Assembly (NCBI GenBank): GCA_947629985.1
Contig: CANRFV010000007.1
Span: 1-64,000, forward strand
DNA: 64,000 nt
Direction of reading: 5' to 3'
From: an uncultured Clostridia bacterium
GTDB lineage: Bacteria > Bacillota > Clostridia > Christensenellales > CAG-314
The translations under genes were made by a program, and so were the position numbers. Of this stretch, positions 38,606 to 49,665 are shown piece after piece. The first letter of the stretch is position 1. Each line of letters starts with the position of its first letter. The notes beneath the pieces are model-generated. The model did not search any database and was not told the DNA's origin. It saw only the letters and a list, made by a program, of their open reading frames with translations.

Positions 38606-38859
38606 GCTGCGAAGTATGGGCTGACGCGTAAGGTTACTGAGAAAACAGAAAACTTACTGCCGACCGAGCAACGCCGAGAGCGTTGCGACCGAACGATCTT
38701 TTAAGCAGTATCAGGCGTTAAGTGGCTGCAAAGTCAAACTGACGCAGATATTTTGACGGCAAATTCAATTTGCTTTATTAAAAGCCGCAGCAGGAAACAC
38801 ACGGAAGTGTTGTTCCCACAAAGTTCGGACAATAAAACATTATAAAAGGAGTATCTTAC
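38606..38859 (+). ncRNA. Possible structured S10-operon leader
   Basis: About 250-nt untranslated leader with GCAACGC-cgaga-GCGTTGC and GTAAG...CTTAC pairings. Confidence 0.4.
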
Positions 38860-39168
38860 ATGGCTAACCAAAGAATCAGAATCAGATTGAAGTCCTACGA
38901 CCACAACTTAGTTGACCTTGCGTGTTCCAAGATAGTGGAAGCGGCTCAAAAGATGGGCAGCAAGGTGTCGGGACCTATCCCCCTTCCCACCGAGAAGGAA
39001 ATTGTAACCGTTTTGCGCGCAACGCACATATGTAAGGACGCGCGCGAACAATTCGAACTAAGAACATACAAACGTTTGATAGACATTTACAGCCCCAACG
39101 CCAAGACCGTTGACAGTCTTACCAAGTTGGACTTGCCCGCGGGCATCGATGTCAAAATCAAACTGTAA
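38860..39168 (+). CDS. rpsJ: 30S ribosomal protein S10
   Basis: [26 protein letters not shown]; operon context. Confidence 0.98.
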   Translation: MANQRIRIRLKSYDHNLVDLACSKIVEAAQKMGSKVSGPIPLPTEKEIVTVLRATHICKDAREQFELRTYKRLIDIYSPNAKTVDSLTKLDLPAGIDVKIKL

Positions 39169-39193
39169 CAATAAACGGAGGTGAACTTTATCT

Positions 39194-39820
39194 ATGAATA
39201 AAGCAATCATTGGTAAAAAGTTGGGTATGTCGCAAGTATTTCAACCCGACGGCACGATGGTACCCGTAACGGTAATACAGGCGGGTCCGTGCACAGTAAC
39301 ACAAAAGAAAACGGTAGAGCGCGACGGCTACGAAGCGATCCAATTGGGTTACGAAGAAGTTCCGGAAAGAAAACTGAACAAACCGCAACTCGGGCATCTT
39401 AAACCAAGCGGCGCAACGGTAAAACATCTGCACGAGTTCAAACTTGATAATTGTCAATTGAAAGTGGGCGCACGGGTAGAATGCGACGTGTTTGCCGCGG
39501 GCGATTACGTAGACGTAACCGGCATAACCAAGGGACACGGATTTACCGGCGTAATAAAGCGTTGGAATCAACACAGATTGAAGGAAACCCATGGTGTGGG
39601 TCCCGTTCACAGAGAAGTAGGTTCCATGGGTCCGATAAGCAGTCCTTCGCGCGTAATGCCCGGCAAAAACCTTCCCGGACACTACGGTGTGGAACAAGTA
39701 ACCGTATTAAATCTTTCTGTTGTAAAAGTCGACAAAGAATTGGGCGTTATCCTTGTAAAAGGCGCTGTGCCCGGTGCAAAGAACAGTATAGTTTACGTGC
39801 GTAACGCCGTAAAGAAATAG
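39194..39820 (+). CDS. rplC: 50S ribosomal protein L3
   Basis: MNKAIIGKKLGMSQVF; GPVHREVGSMG; operon context. Confidence 0.98.
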   Translation: MNKAIIGKKLGMSQVFQPDGTMVPVTVIQAGPCTVTQKKTVERDGYEAIQLGYEEVPERKLNKPQLGHLKPSGATVKHLHEFKLDNCQLKVGARVECDVFAAGDYVDVTGITKGHGFTGVIKRWNQHRLKETHGVGPVHREVGSMGPISSPSRVMPGKNLPGHYGVEQVTVLNLSVVKVDKELGVILVKGAVPGAKNSIVYVRNAVKK

Positions 39821-39840
39821 GTGATTAGGAGATTACAACT

Positions 39841-40464
39841 ATGCAAGTAAAAGTTTTCAATACTAAGGCAAGTGAAGTCGGAACACTCGAACTGAACGAC
39901 GCCGTATTCGCTTGTGAGTACAACGAACCCCTTATTCACCAAGCGGTAGTAACATATCTGGCAAATCAACGGCAGGGCACCAAGTCTGCGCTTACCCGTA
40001 CGGAAGTTCGCGGCGGCGGCGTAAAGCCTTGGCGTCAAAAGGGTACCGGTCGCGCAAGACAAGGCTCCATTCGCGCTCCGCAATGGACAAAGGGCGGCGT
40101 TGTATTCGCACCCAAACCGAGAGATTTCTCCAAAAAATTAAACAAAAAGATGCGCGCGCAATCTTTCCGCAGTGCAATCAGTTACAAAATTGCCCACAAC
40201 GAACTTATTGTTGTAGACGAAATAAAACTCGACGCACCCAAGACCAAACTTGTTGCCGAAATACTCGCCAACTTCAAGTTGGACAAGCGCACGTTGCTGC
40301 TTGTTTCGGGCGACAGCGCAGATATTTTGAGAGCAGGTTCCAATATCCCCACGCTTACGATAGCGGACGCAAGTCTTGCAAACGTATATCAACTTGTTTC
40401 CAACGTTGCCGTAATTGCAACCAAGGACGCAATAAAGCAAATTGAGGAGGCTTATTCGTTATGA
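39841..40464 (+). CDS. rplD: 50S ribosomal protein L4
   Basis: VRGGGVKPWRQKGTGRARQGSIRAPQW. Confidence 0.98.
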   Translation: MQVKVFNTKASEVGTLELNDAVFACEYNEPLIHQAVVTYLANQRQGTKSALTRTEVRGGGVKPWRQKGTGRARQGSIRAPQWTKGGVVFAPKPRDFSKKLNKKMRAQSFRSAISYKIAHNELIVVDEIKLDAPKTKLVAEILANFKLDKRTLLLVSGDSADILRAGSNIPTLTIADASLANVYQLVSNVAVIATKDAIKQIEEAYSL

Positions 40465-40751
40465 GTTCCTACGATATTATCAAACGTCCCGTGCTGACGG
40501 AAAAAAGTTATGCCGGTATCCCCGCCAAAACGTACACTTTCGAAGTGGTAAAAAGCGCCAACAAAGTGCAAATAAAAAGAGCGGTTGAAGAAATTTTCGG
40601 CGTAAAAGTAAAAGAAGTAACAACCTCTACCGTAAAGGGTAAGCAAAGACGACAGGGAAGAACGCAAGGTTACACCCCCGATTGGAAAAAGGCAACCGTT
40701 CGCCTTACTTCCGACAGCAAGGCAATCGAGTTCTTTGAAAGTTTGTCCTAA
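40461..40751 (+). CDS. rplW: 50S ribosomal protein L23
   Basis: YDIIKRPVLTEKS; operon context. Confidence 0.97.
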   Translation: MSSYDIIKRPVLTEKSYAGIPAKTYTFEVVKSANKVQIKRAVEEIFGVKVKEVTTSTVKGKQRRQGRTQGYTPDWKKATVRLTSDSKAIEFFESLS

Positions 40752-40769
40752 TAGGGAGGAATAAGAACA

Positions 40770-41594
40770 ATGGCTATTAAAAAGTATAAACCCACATCGG
40801 CAGGACGCCGTTTTATGTCTGTATCGACGTTCGAAGAAATAACGACCGACACTCCGGAAAAAAGCCTATTGGCTGTGCGTAAAAAGTCCGGCGGCCGCAA
40901 CGCAACAGGCAAAATCACCGTTCGCCATATCGGCGGCGGAAACCGTATCAAGTACAGAATAATCGACTTCAAGCGCGACAAGAGCATACCCGCCAAGGTT
41001 GCGACCATCGAATACGACCCCAACCGCACGGCAAATATCGCATTGCTGCATTACGCAGACGGCGAAAAGAGATACATTCTTGCTCCCATCGGGCTTAACG
41101 TAGGCGACACGGTTGTAGCGTCTCCCGAAGCGGACATCAAAGTGGGCAACAATCTTCCCTTGGAAAATATTCCCGTAGGTACTATCGTACACAACATCGA
41201 GATGAATCCCGGCAAGGGCGGACAAATCGCACGCGCCGCGGGAATATTCGCTCAACTTATGGCAAAAGAAGGCAAATACGCAACGTTGCGTATGCCCAGC
41301 GGCGAAATGAGACTTATTCTGCTCAAATGCCACGCAACCATCGGACAGGTAGGCAATCTGGATCACGAAATAGTTGCAATAGGCAAAGCGGGCAAAAAAC
41401 GCCATATGGGAATTAAACCTACCGTTCGCGGCAGCGTTATGAACCCCTGCGACCACCCGCACGGCGGCGGCGAAGGCAAATCGCCCGTAGGCAGACCCGG
41501 TCCCGTAACTCCGTGGGGCAAGCCCGCACTCGGTTACAAGACCAGAAAGAAGAAAAAGGCGTCTGACAAATTTATCGTCAAACGCGTCAACTGA
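40770..41594 (+). CDS. rplB: 50S ribosomal protein L2
   Basis: [49 protein letters not shown]. Confidence 0.99.
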   Translation: MAIKKYKPTSAGRRFMSVSTFEEITTDTPEKSLLAVRKKSGGRNATGKITVRHIGGGNRIKYRIIDFKRDKSIPAKVATIEYDPNRTANIALLHYADGEKRYILAPIGLNVGDTVVASPEADIKVGNNLPLENIPVGTIVHNIEMNPGKGGQIARAAGIFAQLMAKEGKYATLRMPSGEMRLILLKCHATIGQVGNLDHEIVAIGKAGKKRHMGIKPTVRGSVMNPCDHPHGGGEGKSPVGRPGPVTPWGKPALGYKTRKKKKASDKFIVKRVN

Positions 41595-41608
41595 TCGGAG
41601 GAAGTACA

Positions 41609-41887
41609 ATGAGTAGATCGATTAAAAAAGGACCTTATGTTCAACCCGTATTGCTCAAACGCATACAAGAAATGAACCAAAAAGGCGAAAAGAAAGTTGT
41701 AAAAACGTGGTCGAGAAGTTCAACGATCTTTCCCGATTTCGTAGGACACACAATTGCGGTACACGACGGCAGAAAACACGTTCCCGTTTACATTACGGAA
41801 GATATGGTGGGCTTGAAATTGGGCGAATTTGCCCCCACCAGAACGTTCAGAGGACACGCGGGCAGTAAGACCAGCGGAGCCAAATAG
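41609..41887 (+). CDS. rpsS: 30S ribosomal protein S19
   Basis: [16 protein letters not shown]. Confidence 0.99.
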   Translation: MSRSIKKGPYVQPVLLKRIQEMNQKGEKKVVKTWSRSSTIFPDFVGHTIAVHDGRKHVPVYITEDMVGLKLGEFAPTRTFRGHAGSKTSGAK

Positions 41888-41898
41888 GAGGATAAAAG

Positions 41899-42285
41899 AT
41901 GGCTACAAGAATTAAGGCGAAAGCCGAAATGCGCAAAGCAAACAGGGACACGCGCCCCAAGGCAATAGCAAAATACATCCGTATATCCCCTTCTAAGGTT
42001 CACATCGTATTGGATCTTATTCGCGGCAAGGATTACGCGCAAGCCGTTGCAATACTCAAAACCACACCCAAAGCCGCTTGCGAGCCGGTACTTAAATGTC
42101 TCAACTCGGCTGCGGCAAATGCGGAAGTAAATCTCGGTATGAGCAAAGACGAACTTTACGTTGCCGAGTGCTATGCAGACCAAGGTCCGACCCTCAAAAG
42201 AATGCAGCCCGTTTCGCGCGGCAGAGGTTACCGTATCTTGAAGAGAACAAGCCACATAACGGTGGTTTTGGACAAGAGAGCGTAA
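41899..42285 (+). CDS. rplV: 50S ribosomal protein L22
   Basis: [21 protein letters not shown]. Confidence 0.98.
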   Translation: MATRIKAKAEMRKANRDTRPKAIAKYIRISPSKVHIVLDLIRGKDYAQAVAILKTTPKAACEPVLKCLNSAAANAEVNLGMSKDELYVAECYADQGPTLKRMQPVSRGRGYRILKRTSHITVVLDKRA

Positions 42286-42299
42286 GGAGGACAGGATTT

Positions 42300-42968
42300 A
42301 TGGGACAAAAAGTTAATCCGCACGGAATGAGAGTAGGCGTTATTCACGATTGGAATGCCAAGTGGATCGCGGACAAAAAAGATTTTGCCAAATTCATCAA
42401 AGAAGACGACAATATCCGCACGTTCTTGAAGAAAAAATACTTTCAAGCCGGCATAAGCAAAATAGTTGTAGAAAGAAGCGAAGGCAAAGTTGTTGTTGAT
42501 ATCCACACCGGACGTCCCGGCGTGCTTATCGGCAAGGCAGGCGCAGGCGCGGAAGAAATAAAAGCCGAAGTTGCCAAAATGGTAGGCGACAAAGCGGTTA
42601 CGGTAAACATCATCGAAGTTAAACGTCCCGATATGGACGCTCAGTTGGTTGCCGAAGCGATCGCCGCTCAGTTGGAAAAGCGCGTATCGTTCCGCAGAGC
42701 AATGCGTCAATGCATGGGCAGAGCGACTCGTTCGGGCGCAAAGGGAATCAAAACAATGGTTTCCGGACGTCTTGACGGCGCCGAAATCGCCAGAACAGAA
42801 CAATATCACGAAGGCAGTATTCCCCTGCACACATTAAGAGCGGATATCGACTACGGTTACGCTACGGCGCTTACCACGTTCGGTATCATCGGCGTAAAGG
42901 TGTGGGTATACAAAGGAGAAATACTCCCCAAAAAGAAAAAGACCGTAAAAAAGGAGGTAACTGAATAA
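42300..42968 (+). CDS. rpsC: 30S ribosomal protein S3
   Basis: [22 protein letters not shown]; start moved from the ORF-track start at 42096. Confidence 0.98.
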   Translation: MGQKVNPHGMRVGVIHDWNAKWIADKKDFAKFIKEDDNIRTFLKKKYFQAGISKIVVERSEGKVVVDIHTGRPGVLIGKAGAGAEEIKAEVAKMVGDKAVTVNIIEVKRPDMDAQLVAEAIAAQLEKRVSFRRAMRQCMGRATRSGAKGIKTMVSGRLDGAEIARTEQYHEGSIPLHTLRADIDYGYATALTTFGIIGVKVWVYKGEILPKKKKTVKKEVTE

Positions 42969-43402
42969 TGTTAATGCCTAAAAGAGTGAAGAGACGCCGT
43001 CAATTCCGCGGAAGAATGAAGGGCGAAGCGCACAAGGGCAATAAGGTTGCTTACGGCGAATACGGTCTTCAAGCGTTGGAATGCGGTTGGATCACTTCCA
43101 ATCAGATAGAAGCGGCACGTGTCGCAATGACGCGTTTCGTAAAGCGTGGCGGTAAAGTATGGGTAGACATCTTCCCCCACAAACCCGTAACAAAAAAACC
43201 CGCCGAAACCAGAATGGGTTCCGGTAAAGGTTCGCCCGAATATTGGGTGGCAGTAGTAAAGCCGGGCAGAGTAATGTTCGAAATGGCAGGCGTCCCCGAG
43301 GACGTTGCAAGAGAAGCGCTGCGTCTGGCTAGTCATAAATTGCCCGTTAAGTGCAAATTTGTGAAAAAGGTTGAAGAGGTAACGGCAAATGAAAGCAAGT
43401 AA
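42968..43402 (+). CDS. rplP: 50S ribosomal protein L16
   Basis: [37 protein letters not shown]. Confidence 0.98.
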   Translation: MLMPKRVKRRRQFRGRMKGEAHKGNKVAYGEYGLQALECGWITSNQIEAARVAMTRFVKRGGKVWVDIFPHKPVTKKPAETRMGSGKGSPEYWVAVVKPGRVMFEMAGVPEDVAREALRLASHKLPVKCKFVKKVEEVTANESK

Positions 43403-43589
43403 TATTCGAGAATTGAGTAATGCGGAATTGGCAGCAAAACTTGCCGATTTGAAAAAAGAATTGTTTAACTTGCGTTTGTCTCACGCAACGGGACAACTGA
43501 CCAACCCTCTTGCTCTCAACAGCGTCAAAAAGGACATTGCAAGAGTAAAAACGGTGCTCCGTGAAAGAGAGCAAGCCGCCAAGGCGTAA
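43389..43589 (+). CDS. rpmC: 50S ribosomal protein L29
   Basis: [17 protein letters not shown]. Confidence 0.97.
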   Translation: MKASNIRELSNAELAAKLADLKKELFNLRLSHATGQLTNPLALNSVKKDIARVKTVLREREQAAKA

Positions 43590-43604
43590 CGGAGGTAACA
43601 AACA

Positions 43605-43859
43605 ATGGAAAGAAATAGCAGAAAAGAAAGAGTCGGCATCGTCGTTTCGGACAAGATGGACAAAACGATCGTTGTCGCGGTAGAAAACAGATACAAACAC
43701 CCCCTTTACAAAAAGACGGTGTCTGCAACCAAAAAATACAAAGTTCACGATGAAAACAACGAATGCGGTATCGGCGACACGGTTCGCATTGCGGAAACGA
43801 GAAAGTTGTCCAAGGACAAAAATTGGCGTTTGTTGGAAATCGTCGAAAAGGCTAAATAA
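43605..43859 (+). CDS. rpsQ: 30S ribosomal protein S17
   Basis: [22 protein letters not shown]. Confidence 0.98.
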   Translation: MERNSRKERVGIVVSDKMDKTIVVAVENRYKHPLYKKTVSATKKYKVHDENNECGIGDTVRIAETRKLSKDKNWRLLEIVEKAK

Positions 43860-43874
43860 CAGGAGGACGGTACA

Positions 43875-44243
43875 GTGATACAACCACAAACAAGACTTAA
43901 AGCCGCGGATAACAGCGGTGCAAAAGAACTTATGTGCATCAAGGTACTCGGCGGTTCCTTCCGTAAGTTCGGCAATATCGGCGACGTGATCGTTGCCAGC
44001 GTAAAGAGCGCCAACCCCGGCGGCGTTGTCAAAAAGGGCGACGTTGTAAAGGCGGTTATCGTTCGCAGCGCGTCAGGTATCAACAGAAAGGACGGCACGC
44101 ATATCCGTTTCGACGACAACGCGGCTGTCATTATCGATCAGCAAAAGCAACCCAGAGGTACCCGTATCTTTGGGCCGGTAGCAAGAGAACTTCGTGAAAA
44201 AGACTACATGAAGATCGTCTCTTTGGCACCCGAAGTGCTGTAA
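43875..44243 (+). CDS. rplN: 50S ribosomal protein L14
   Basis: [30 protein letters not shown] start. Confidence 0.98.
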   Translation: MIQPQTRLKAADNSGAKELMCIKVLGGSFRKFGNIGDVIVASVKSANPGGVVKKGDVVKAVIVRSASGINRKDGTHIRFDDNAAVIIDQQKQPRGTRIFGPVARELREKDYMKIVSLAPEVL

Positions 44244-44258
44244 AAGGAGGACACATAA

Positions 44259-44666
44259 ATGGCAAGTATGAATATACGGTCCGGCGATACGGTCAAAATT
44301 CTTGTCGGCGACGTGGAAAACCGCGGCAAACAAGGCAAAGTTATCGTAGCCGACCCCAAAACGAACAGAGTAATCGTTGAAAACCTCAACCTGGTTACCA
44401 AACACAAAAAACCGCGTTCGGCACAGGAGCAGGGCGGCAAGGTGGAAAGACCTCGCGCAATCGACGTAAGCAATGTTGCGTTGGTGTGTCCCAAATGCGG
44501 ACAGCCCACTCGCGTGGGACATGTTCTCGGCGACAACGGCAAATATATCAGATGCTGCAAAAAATGCGGCGCAGTTATAGATACCAAAGCCGAAAAGAAA
44601 CAAACAAAGGCAGCCAAGGCCAAAACTGCCAAAAAATCTCAAAAAACAGAAGCCGAAGTTGAATAA
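44259..44666 (+). CDS. rplX: 50S ribosomal protein L24 with Lys/Ala-rich C-terminal tail
   Basis: KOW motif [37 protein letters not shown]. Confidence 0.97.
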   Translation: MASMNIRSGDTVKILVGDVENRGKQGKVIVADPKTNRVIVENLNLVTKHKKPRSAQEQGGKVERPRAIDVSNVALVCPKCGQPTRVGHVLGDNGKYIRCCKKCGAVIDTKAEKKQTKAAKAKTAKKSQKTEAEVE

Positions 44667-44677
44667 GGAGGAACAAG

Positions 44678-45256
44678 ATGGCTACAAAGAAATCCGCTGC
44701 AACAAGCGAACAACCGATTGAATGCAGATTGAGAACATTGTACAAAGAAACGGTAGTTCCTCAACTCATAAAAGAATTCGGTTACAAAAACATTAACGAA
44801 GTTCCCCGCCTTGAAAAGATCGTACTCAATGCCGGTCTCGGCGACGTAAAGGACAACTCCAAGTCGTTCCAATTGGCGGTAGAAGAACTTAAAGCGATCT
44901 CCGGACAAAAGCCTTTGGTAACAAACAGCAAACTGTCTGTTGCAAACTTCAAAGTAAGAAAGGGCATGGCTGTCGGAGCAAAGGTAACTCTTCGCGGCGA
45001 GCGTATGTATTCGTTTTTCGACAAACTTATCAGTATCGCTCTTCCCCGAGTACGCGACTTCCACGGTGTAAGCACCAATCTGGACGGACGCGGCAACTAC
45101 ACGCTGGGTATTCGCGAGCAACTTATTTTCCCCGAAATCGTTTACGACCAGGTGGAAAAGACAAGAGGTTTCGACGTAACGTTTGTAACAACCGCCAAGT
45201 CGGATGCGGAAGGTAAAGCATTGCTCAAATATTTGGGAATGCCTTTCAGAGCGTAG
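44678..45256 (+). CDS. rplE: 50S ribosomal protein L5
   Basis: [21 protein letters not shown]-like [11 protein letters not shown]. Confidence 0.98.
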   Translation: MATKKSAATSEQPIECRLRTLYKETVVPQLIKEFGYKNINEVPRLEKIVLNAGLGDVKDNSKSFQLAVEELKAISGQKPLVTNSKLSVANFKVRKGMAVGAKVTLRGERMYSFFDKLISIALPRVRDFHGVSTNLDGRGNYTLGIREQLIFPEIVYDQVEKTRGFDVTFVTTAKSDAEGKALLKYLGMPFRA

Positions 45257-45271
45257 TAAAGAGGTAATATT

Positions 45272-45457
45272 ATGGCAAAAAAAGCAATGATAAATAAACA
45301 ACAAAGAACGCCCAAGTATTCCACTCGCGGATACACGCGTTGTTCGATCTGCGGCCGTCCGCACGCAGTGCTTAGAAAGTACGGTATTTGCAGAATTTGT
45401 TTCAGAGAAAAGGCGTACAAGGGAGAAATCCCCGGCGTTAAAAAAGCAAGTTGGTAA
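45272..45457 (+). CDS. rpsN: 30S ribosomal protein S14 type Z
   Basis: 61 aa; [26 protein letters not shown]. Confidence 0.98.
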   Translation: MAKKAMINKQQRTPKYSTRGYTRCSICGRPHAVLRKYGICRICFREKAYKGEIPGVKKASW

Positions 45458-45474
45458 AATGGAGGTAAATACAA

Positions 45475-45873
45475 ATGGTTGTTACAGATCCTATTGCTGA
45501 TATGTTGACTCGTATCAGAAACGCTATCACCGCCAAACACGCCGACGTAGAGATCCCCGCTTCCAAGACGAAAAAAGCCATTGTGGATATATTGCTCGAA
45601 GAAGGCTATATCGCAGGCTATGAAGTTGTGGAAAAGGAATTGCAAAATTCTCTTAAAATAACGTTGAAGTACGGCTACAAAGGCGAAAGAGTCATTACAG
45701 GTTTGAAACGCATTTCCAAGCCCGGTTTGAGAGTATATGCCAAGAGCGAAGATTTGCCCAAGGTTCTCAACGGATTGGGAATTGCAATCGTGTCCACAAG
45801 CAAGGGCATTATGACAGACAAAAACGCTCGCAGTCAAAATTTGGGCGGCGAAGTGCTTGCGTACGTGTGGTAA
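45475..45873 (+). CDS. rpsH: 30S ribosomal protein S8
   Basis: [14 protein letters not shown]. Confidence 0.98.
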   Translation: MVVTDPIADMLTRIRNAITAKHADVEIPASKTKKAIVDILLEEGYIAGYEVVEKELQNSLKITLKYGYKGERVITGLKRISKPGLRVYAKSEDLPKVLNGLGIAIVSTSKGIMTDKNARSQNLGGEVLAYVW

Positions 45874-45884
45874 GGAGGTAGGAA

Positions 45885-46427
45885 ATGTCAAGAATCGGTA
45901 AAAAACCTATCGCCATACCCGCAGGCGTAACGGTAAACTTCAATGACGGCGTAATTACCGTCAAGGGTCCCAAAGGCACACTCAGCCGTTCGATAGATTC
46001 CTGCATAACGGTGGAAATCGACGGCGCGGTAATCAATCTGTCCTGCCCGCACGACGCGGAAAGAGACGTTCAGGCTAAACACGGCCTTTACAGAGCGTTG
46101 ATCGCCAATATGGTAAAGGGCGTATCCGAAGGTTTTTCGCGTAATCTCGTCATTAACGGCGTAGGTTACAAAGCCGCCGTTCAGGGCGACAAACTCGTAC
46201 TTAACATCGGATATTCGCATCCCATCGAAGTGGTTGCTCCGCAAGGCATCAAGTTCGATTGCCCCACAGCCACCGATATAGTGGTTTCGGGCTTCGACAA
46301 GGAACTTGTCGGTCAAACCGCGGCAAACATCAAGGCTAAACGTCCTGTCGAGCCTTACCACGCTTACGGCGTCCGCTACAAGGAAGAGACCGTAACGTTG
46401 AAAGAAGGCAAGAAAGCAGGCAAGTAA
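45885..46427 (+). CDS. rplF: 50S ribosomal protein L6
   Basis: MSRIGKKPIAIPAGV; KAKRPVEPYHAYGVRYKEE. Confidence 0.98.
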   Translation: MSRIGKKPIAIPAGVTVNFNDGVITVKGPKGTLSRSIDSCITVEIDGAVINLSCPHDAERDVQAKHGLYRALIANMVKGVSEGFSRNLVINGVGYKAAVQGDKLVLNIGYSHPIEVVAPQGIKFDCPTATDIVVSGFDKELVGQTAANIKAKRPVEPYHAYGVRYKEETVTLKEGKKAGK

Positions 46428-46439
46428 GGAGTGTAGAAT

Positions 46440-46802
46440 ATGATAAAGAAATTAAACAAAAATGCAGACAGAAAAATCCGTCATGCAAGAGTAAGAAAAA
46501 AGGTATTCGGCACGGTTGTTAAACCCCGTTTGTGCGTGTACCGTTCAACAAGCAATATCTACGCTCAGGTAATAGACGACGTAAACGGCAAAACGCTGTG
46601 TTCATCCAACACGCTTACCATTTCCGCTCAGGTGGCTGGCAAATCCAAAACGGAAGCCGCCAAGTTGGTAGGTAAAGACATTGCAGGCAAAGCGCTTAAA
46701 CTCGGCTTGACCGAAGTGGTGTTCGACCGCGGCGGTTACATCTATACGGGCAGAGTTGCCGCTTTGGCAGACGGCGCAAGAGAAGCCGGACTTAAATTCT
46801 AA
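46440..46802 (+). CDS. rplR: 50S ribosomal protein L18
   Basis: [33 protein letters not shown]. Confidence 0.98.
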   Translation: MIKKLNKNADRKIRHARVRKKVFGTVVKPRLCVYRSTSNIYAQVIDDVNGKTLCSSNTLTISAQVAGKSKTEAAKLVGKDIAGKALKLGLTEVVFDRGGYIYTGRVAALADGAREAGLKF

Positions 46803-46816
46803 TCGGAGGCAAGATA

Positions 46817-47437
46817 ATGGAAAACGAACAAGTTGAAGTTGTTGCAACCGAGGTTGCAGCCGAAACCGCTCCCCAACAGGAGCAACCCAAACGTAACTTC
46901 CGCGACGCTCGCCCCGACAGAAAAGGCGGCAGACGCAACAATCGCGAAAGAGAAAACAGAGAAGACGACGGTCTTATCAAAAAAACCGTGGCTATCAACC
47001 GTGTAACAAAGGTTGTTAAGGGCGGACGTACAATGCGTTTTTCGGCGCTGTGCGTAGTCGGCGACGGCAAAGGCTCGGTCGGTATCGGTATGGCTAAGGC
47101 GGCGGAAGTTCCCCAAGCCATCGAAAAGGCCAATTTGAGAGCGAAAAAAGCAATGGTACAAATTGCTTTGGTAGATACTACTATTCCCCACGAAACGATC
47201 GGTAAGTTCGGCAAGGGTCATGTATTGATGATGCCTGCTCAACCCGGTACCGGCGTTATTGCGGGCGGTCCCGTTCGTAACGTACTCGAAGCGGTGGGCA
47301 TCAAGGATATCCGTACCAAATCGTACGGTTCCAACAACCCCGTAAACTGCGTAAAAGCAACGTTTAACGGTCTTGTGGGACTTCGTTCTCGCGAACATAT
47401 CGCCGCATTGCGCGGAAAGAGCGTTGAGGAAATTTAA
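46817..47437 (+). CDS. rpsE: 30S ribosomal protein S5 with N-terminal extension
   Basis: [34 protein letters not shown]. Confidence 0.98.
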   Translation: MENEQVEVVATEVAAETAPQQEQPKRNFRDARPDRKGGRRNNRERENREDDGLIKKTVAINRVTKVVKGGRTMRFSALCVVGDGKGSVGIGMAKAAEVPQAIEKANLRAKKAMVQIALVDTTIPHETIGKFGKGHVLMMPAQPGTGVIAGGPVRNVLEAVGIKDIRTKSYGSNNPVNCVKATFNGLVGLRSREHIAALRGKSVEEI

Positions 47438-47448
47438 GGAGGCGCACC

Positions 47449-47826
47449 ATGGCAGAAAAGAAAGAACAAGTTGCAGTGGAAGTTGCGGAAGAAGTAAGCG
47501 CTGCTCCCGCCAAAAAGCCCGCTGCTAAAAAAGCATCCAAGAAAAATGCTACCAAGCAACCTCTTTACATCAACGGCAGATACGTTGCGGAAAAGCAACT
47601 TCCCGCCAAACCCGCCAAGGGTGCAAAACCCTATCCTGCGGCAAAGGGAAAAGTTAAGGTAACGTTGGTCAAGAGCACGGCAGGTTGTCTTGCGGATCAA
47701 CAGGCAACGGTAAGGGCGCTGGGTTTGACAAAAATACGCACCAGCAACGTTTTGCCCGACAACGAAGCGATCCGCGGAATGATCTTCAAGGTAAAACACC
47801 TTGTTGTCGTGGAAGAAGTAAAGTAG
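47449..47826 (+). CDS. rpmD: 50S ribosomal protein L30 with about 66-aa N-terminal extension
   Basis: C-terminal VKVTLVKSTAGCLADQQATVRALGLTKI; N-terminal Ala/Lys-rich segment. Confidence 0.93.
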   Translation: MAEKKEQVAVEVAEEVSAAPAKKPAAKKASKKNATKQPLYINGRYVAEKQLPAKPAKGAKPYPAAKGKVKVTLVKSTAGCLADQQATVRALGLTKIRTSNVLPDNEAIRGMIFKVKHLVVVEEVK

Positions 47827-47835
47827 GAGGCTAAT

Positions 47836-48279
47836 ATGAGAATACATACAATTCAGCCCGCCGTCGGAGCAACCACTTCCGAAAAGAGATTGGGCAGAGG
47901 CGTAGGCAGCGGTCTCGGTAAGACTGCCGGCAAGGGCCACAAGGGTCAATGGGCGCGTAGCGGCGGCGGAGTTCGCCCCGGTTTCGAAGGCGGACAAACC
48001 CCCATTGCAAGACGTTTGCCCAAACGTGGTTTCAACAACAAATTCCGTATCGATTACGATATAGTAAATGTAGACGCATTAAATGTGTTTGAAGAAGGTA
48101 CTGTGGTAACTCCGCAACTTCTTGCCGAACACCGTCTCGTCAGTTGCAAAGCCAACGGCGGCGTAAAAGTTCTCGGCAACGGACACTTGACCAAAAAACT
48201 TACTGTTCAGGCAGATAAGTTCTCCGCTTCTGCAAAGGCAGCGATCGAAGCGGCAGGCGGAGTGGCAGAGGTACTTTAA
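47836..48279 (+). CDS. rplO: 50S ribosomal protein L15
   Basis: [41 protein letters not shown]. Confidence 0.98.
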   Translation: MRIHTIQPAVGATTSEKRLGRGVGSGLGKTAGKGHKGQWARSGGGVRPGFEGGQTPIARRLPKRGFNNKFRIDYDIVNVDALNVFEEGTVVTPQLLAEHRLVSCKANGGVKVLGNGHLTKKLTVQADKFSASAKAAIEAAGGVAEVL

Positions 48280-48281
48280 TA

Positions 48282-49664
48282 ATGTTTGAAACCATCAGAA
48301 ATGCCTTTAAGATAAAGGACGTACGTAAAAAAATCTTTATGACAATCCTGTTTATCATTATATTCAGACTGGGTTGTTATATCACAATTCCCGGGCTGCG
48401 GGATATCAGTTCCACCATTGCGGCGGAACAGTCCGGCGGAATGGACATTTTCGGACTGTTGGACTCTATTACAGGTAGCGCGCTAAGTCAGGGTACTCTC
48501 TTTTCTCTCGGCATTTCCCCGTACATCAACGCGTCCATTATCGTGCAGTTGTTGACGGTGGCCATTCCCGCACTCGAAAGAATGTCTAAGGAAGGCGACG
48601 AAGGTAGAGAAAAAATAAACAAAATTACCCGTTGGGCAACACTTGTGCTGGCAATCGTAAGCGCGATAGGTATATTCCTTACGCTGAAAAACAACTACAC
48701 GGATTACGTCAATGTCAATTGGCTTGGCGCACAATACGCGTCGTTCTTCGGTAGCACAGCCGGTCAGTGGATAATGGGTATTTACGTAGTTTTGGTACTT
48801 GTAGGCGGCAGCATGCTGTGCATGTGGATAGGCGAACGCATTACCGAATACGGCGTTTCCAACGGTATTTCGCTGTTGATTTTCGTCGGTATCGTAGCCA
48901 CTGCGGCACAACAGTTTGCAAGCACGCTCAGCAACGGTCAATGGGTGGAAGCGCTTATATTCGTTGTTGAACTGATATTGATATTCGGCTTTATCGTATG
49001 GGTAGACGGAGCCGAAAGAAAAATCAAGGTTCAGTACGCCAAGCAAGTAAAGGGCAACAAAATGTACGGCGGACAATCGACGTTTATCCCCATCAAAGTA
49101 AACGCGTCCGGCGTTATGCCGTTGATCTTCGCTTACGCGCTGATGAGTTTCCCCTCGATGTTGATACAAACATTCTGGGGCGACAGCAATTTTGCCAATT
49201 GGTGGAACACCTATATGACTGCCACTAACGGGCACGTTGTAGGTACAATAGTGTACAATGTGTTGTTGGCAGTATTCATCTTTATATTTGCCTACTTCTA
49301 CTCGACAATACAGTTCAATCCCGTCGAAATTTCGCGTAACATTCAAAATAACGGCGGCTTTGTAACAGGTATACGACCGGGCAGAGAAACGGCGGAATAC
49401 CTTGACAAAGTGGTAAAACGTATCACTTTGTGGGGCGCAATCTTCCTTGCGATCATCGCGTTCGTTCCGTCCATTCTGTTCTCCGCGTTCGGTTGGCTGG
49501 GAGTAACAAGCACTGCGTCAAGATTGATTAGCAGTTTCAGCGCAACGGGTATGTTGATTTGCGTATCGGTAGCGTTGGAATTCAACAAAGCGTTGGAAAA
49601 TCAAATTTTGATGCGCCATTACAAAGGTTTGTTGGGATCCAACTCCAAAGGATTTTTGAAATAG
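48282..49664 (+). CDS. secY: Preprotein translocase subunit SecY
   Basis: Multi-TM; FRLGCYITIPG; GIGERITEYGVSNG-like WIGERITEYGVSNGISLLIF. Confidence 0.98.
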   Translation: MFETIRNAFKIKDVRKKIFMTILFIIIFRLGCYITIPGLRDISSTIAAEQSGGMDIFGLLDSITGSALSQGTLFSLGISPYINASIIVQLLTVAIPALERMSKEGDEGREKINKITRWATLVLAIVSAIGIFLTLKNNYTDYVNVNWLGAQYASFFGSTAGQWIMGIYVVLVLVGGSMLCMWIGERITEYGVSNGISLLIFVGIVATAAQQFASTLSNGQWVEALIFVVELILIFGFIVWVDGAERKIKVQYAKQVKGNKMYGGQSTFIPIKVNASGVMPLIFAYALMSFPSMLIQTFWGDSNFANWWNTYMTATNGHVVGTIVYNVLLAVFIFIFAYFYSTIQFNPVEISRNIQNNGGFVTGIRPGRETAEYLDKVVKRITLWGAIFLAIIAFVPSILFSAFGWLGVTSTASRLISSFSATGMLICVSVALEFNKALENQILMRHYKGLLGSNSKGFLK

Positions 49665-49665
49665 T

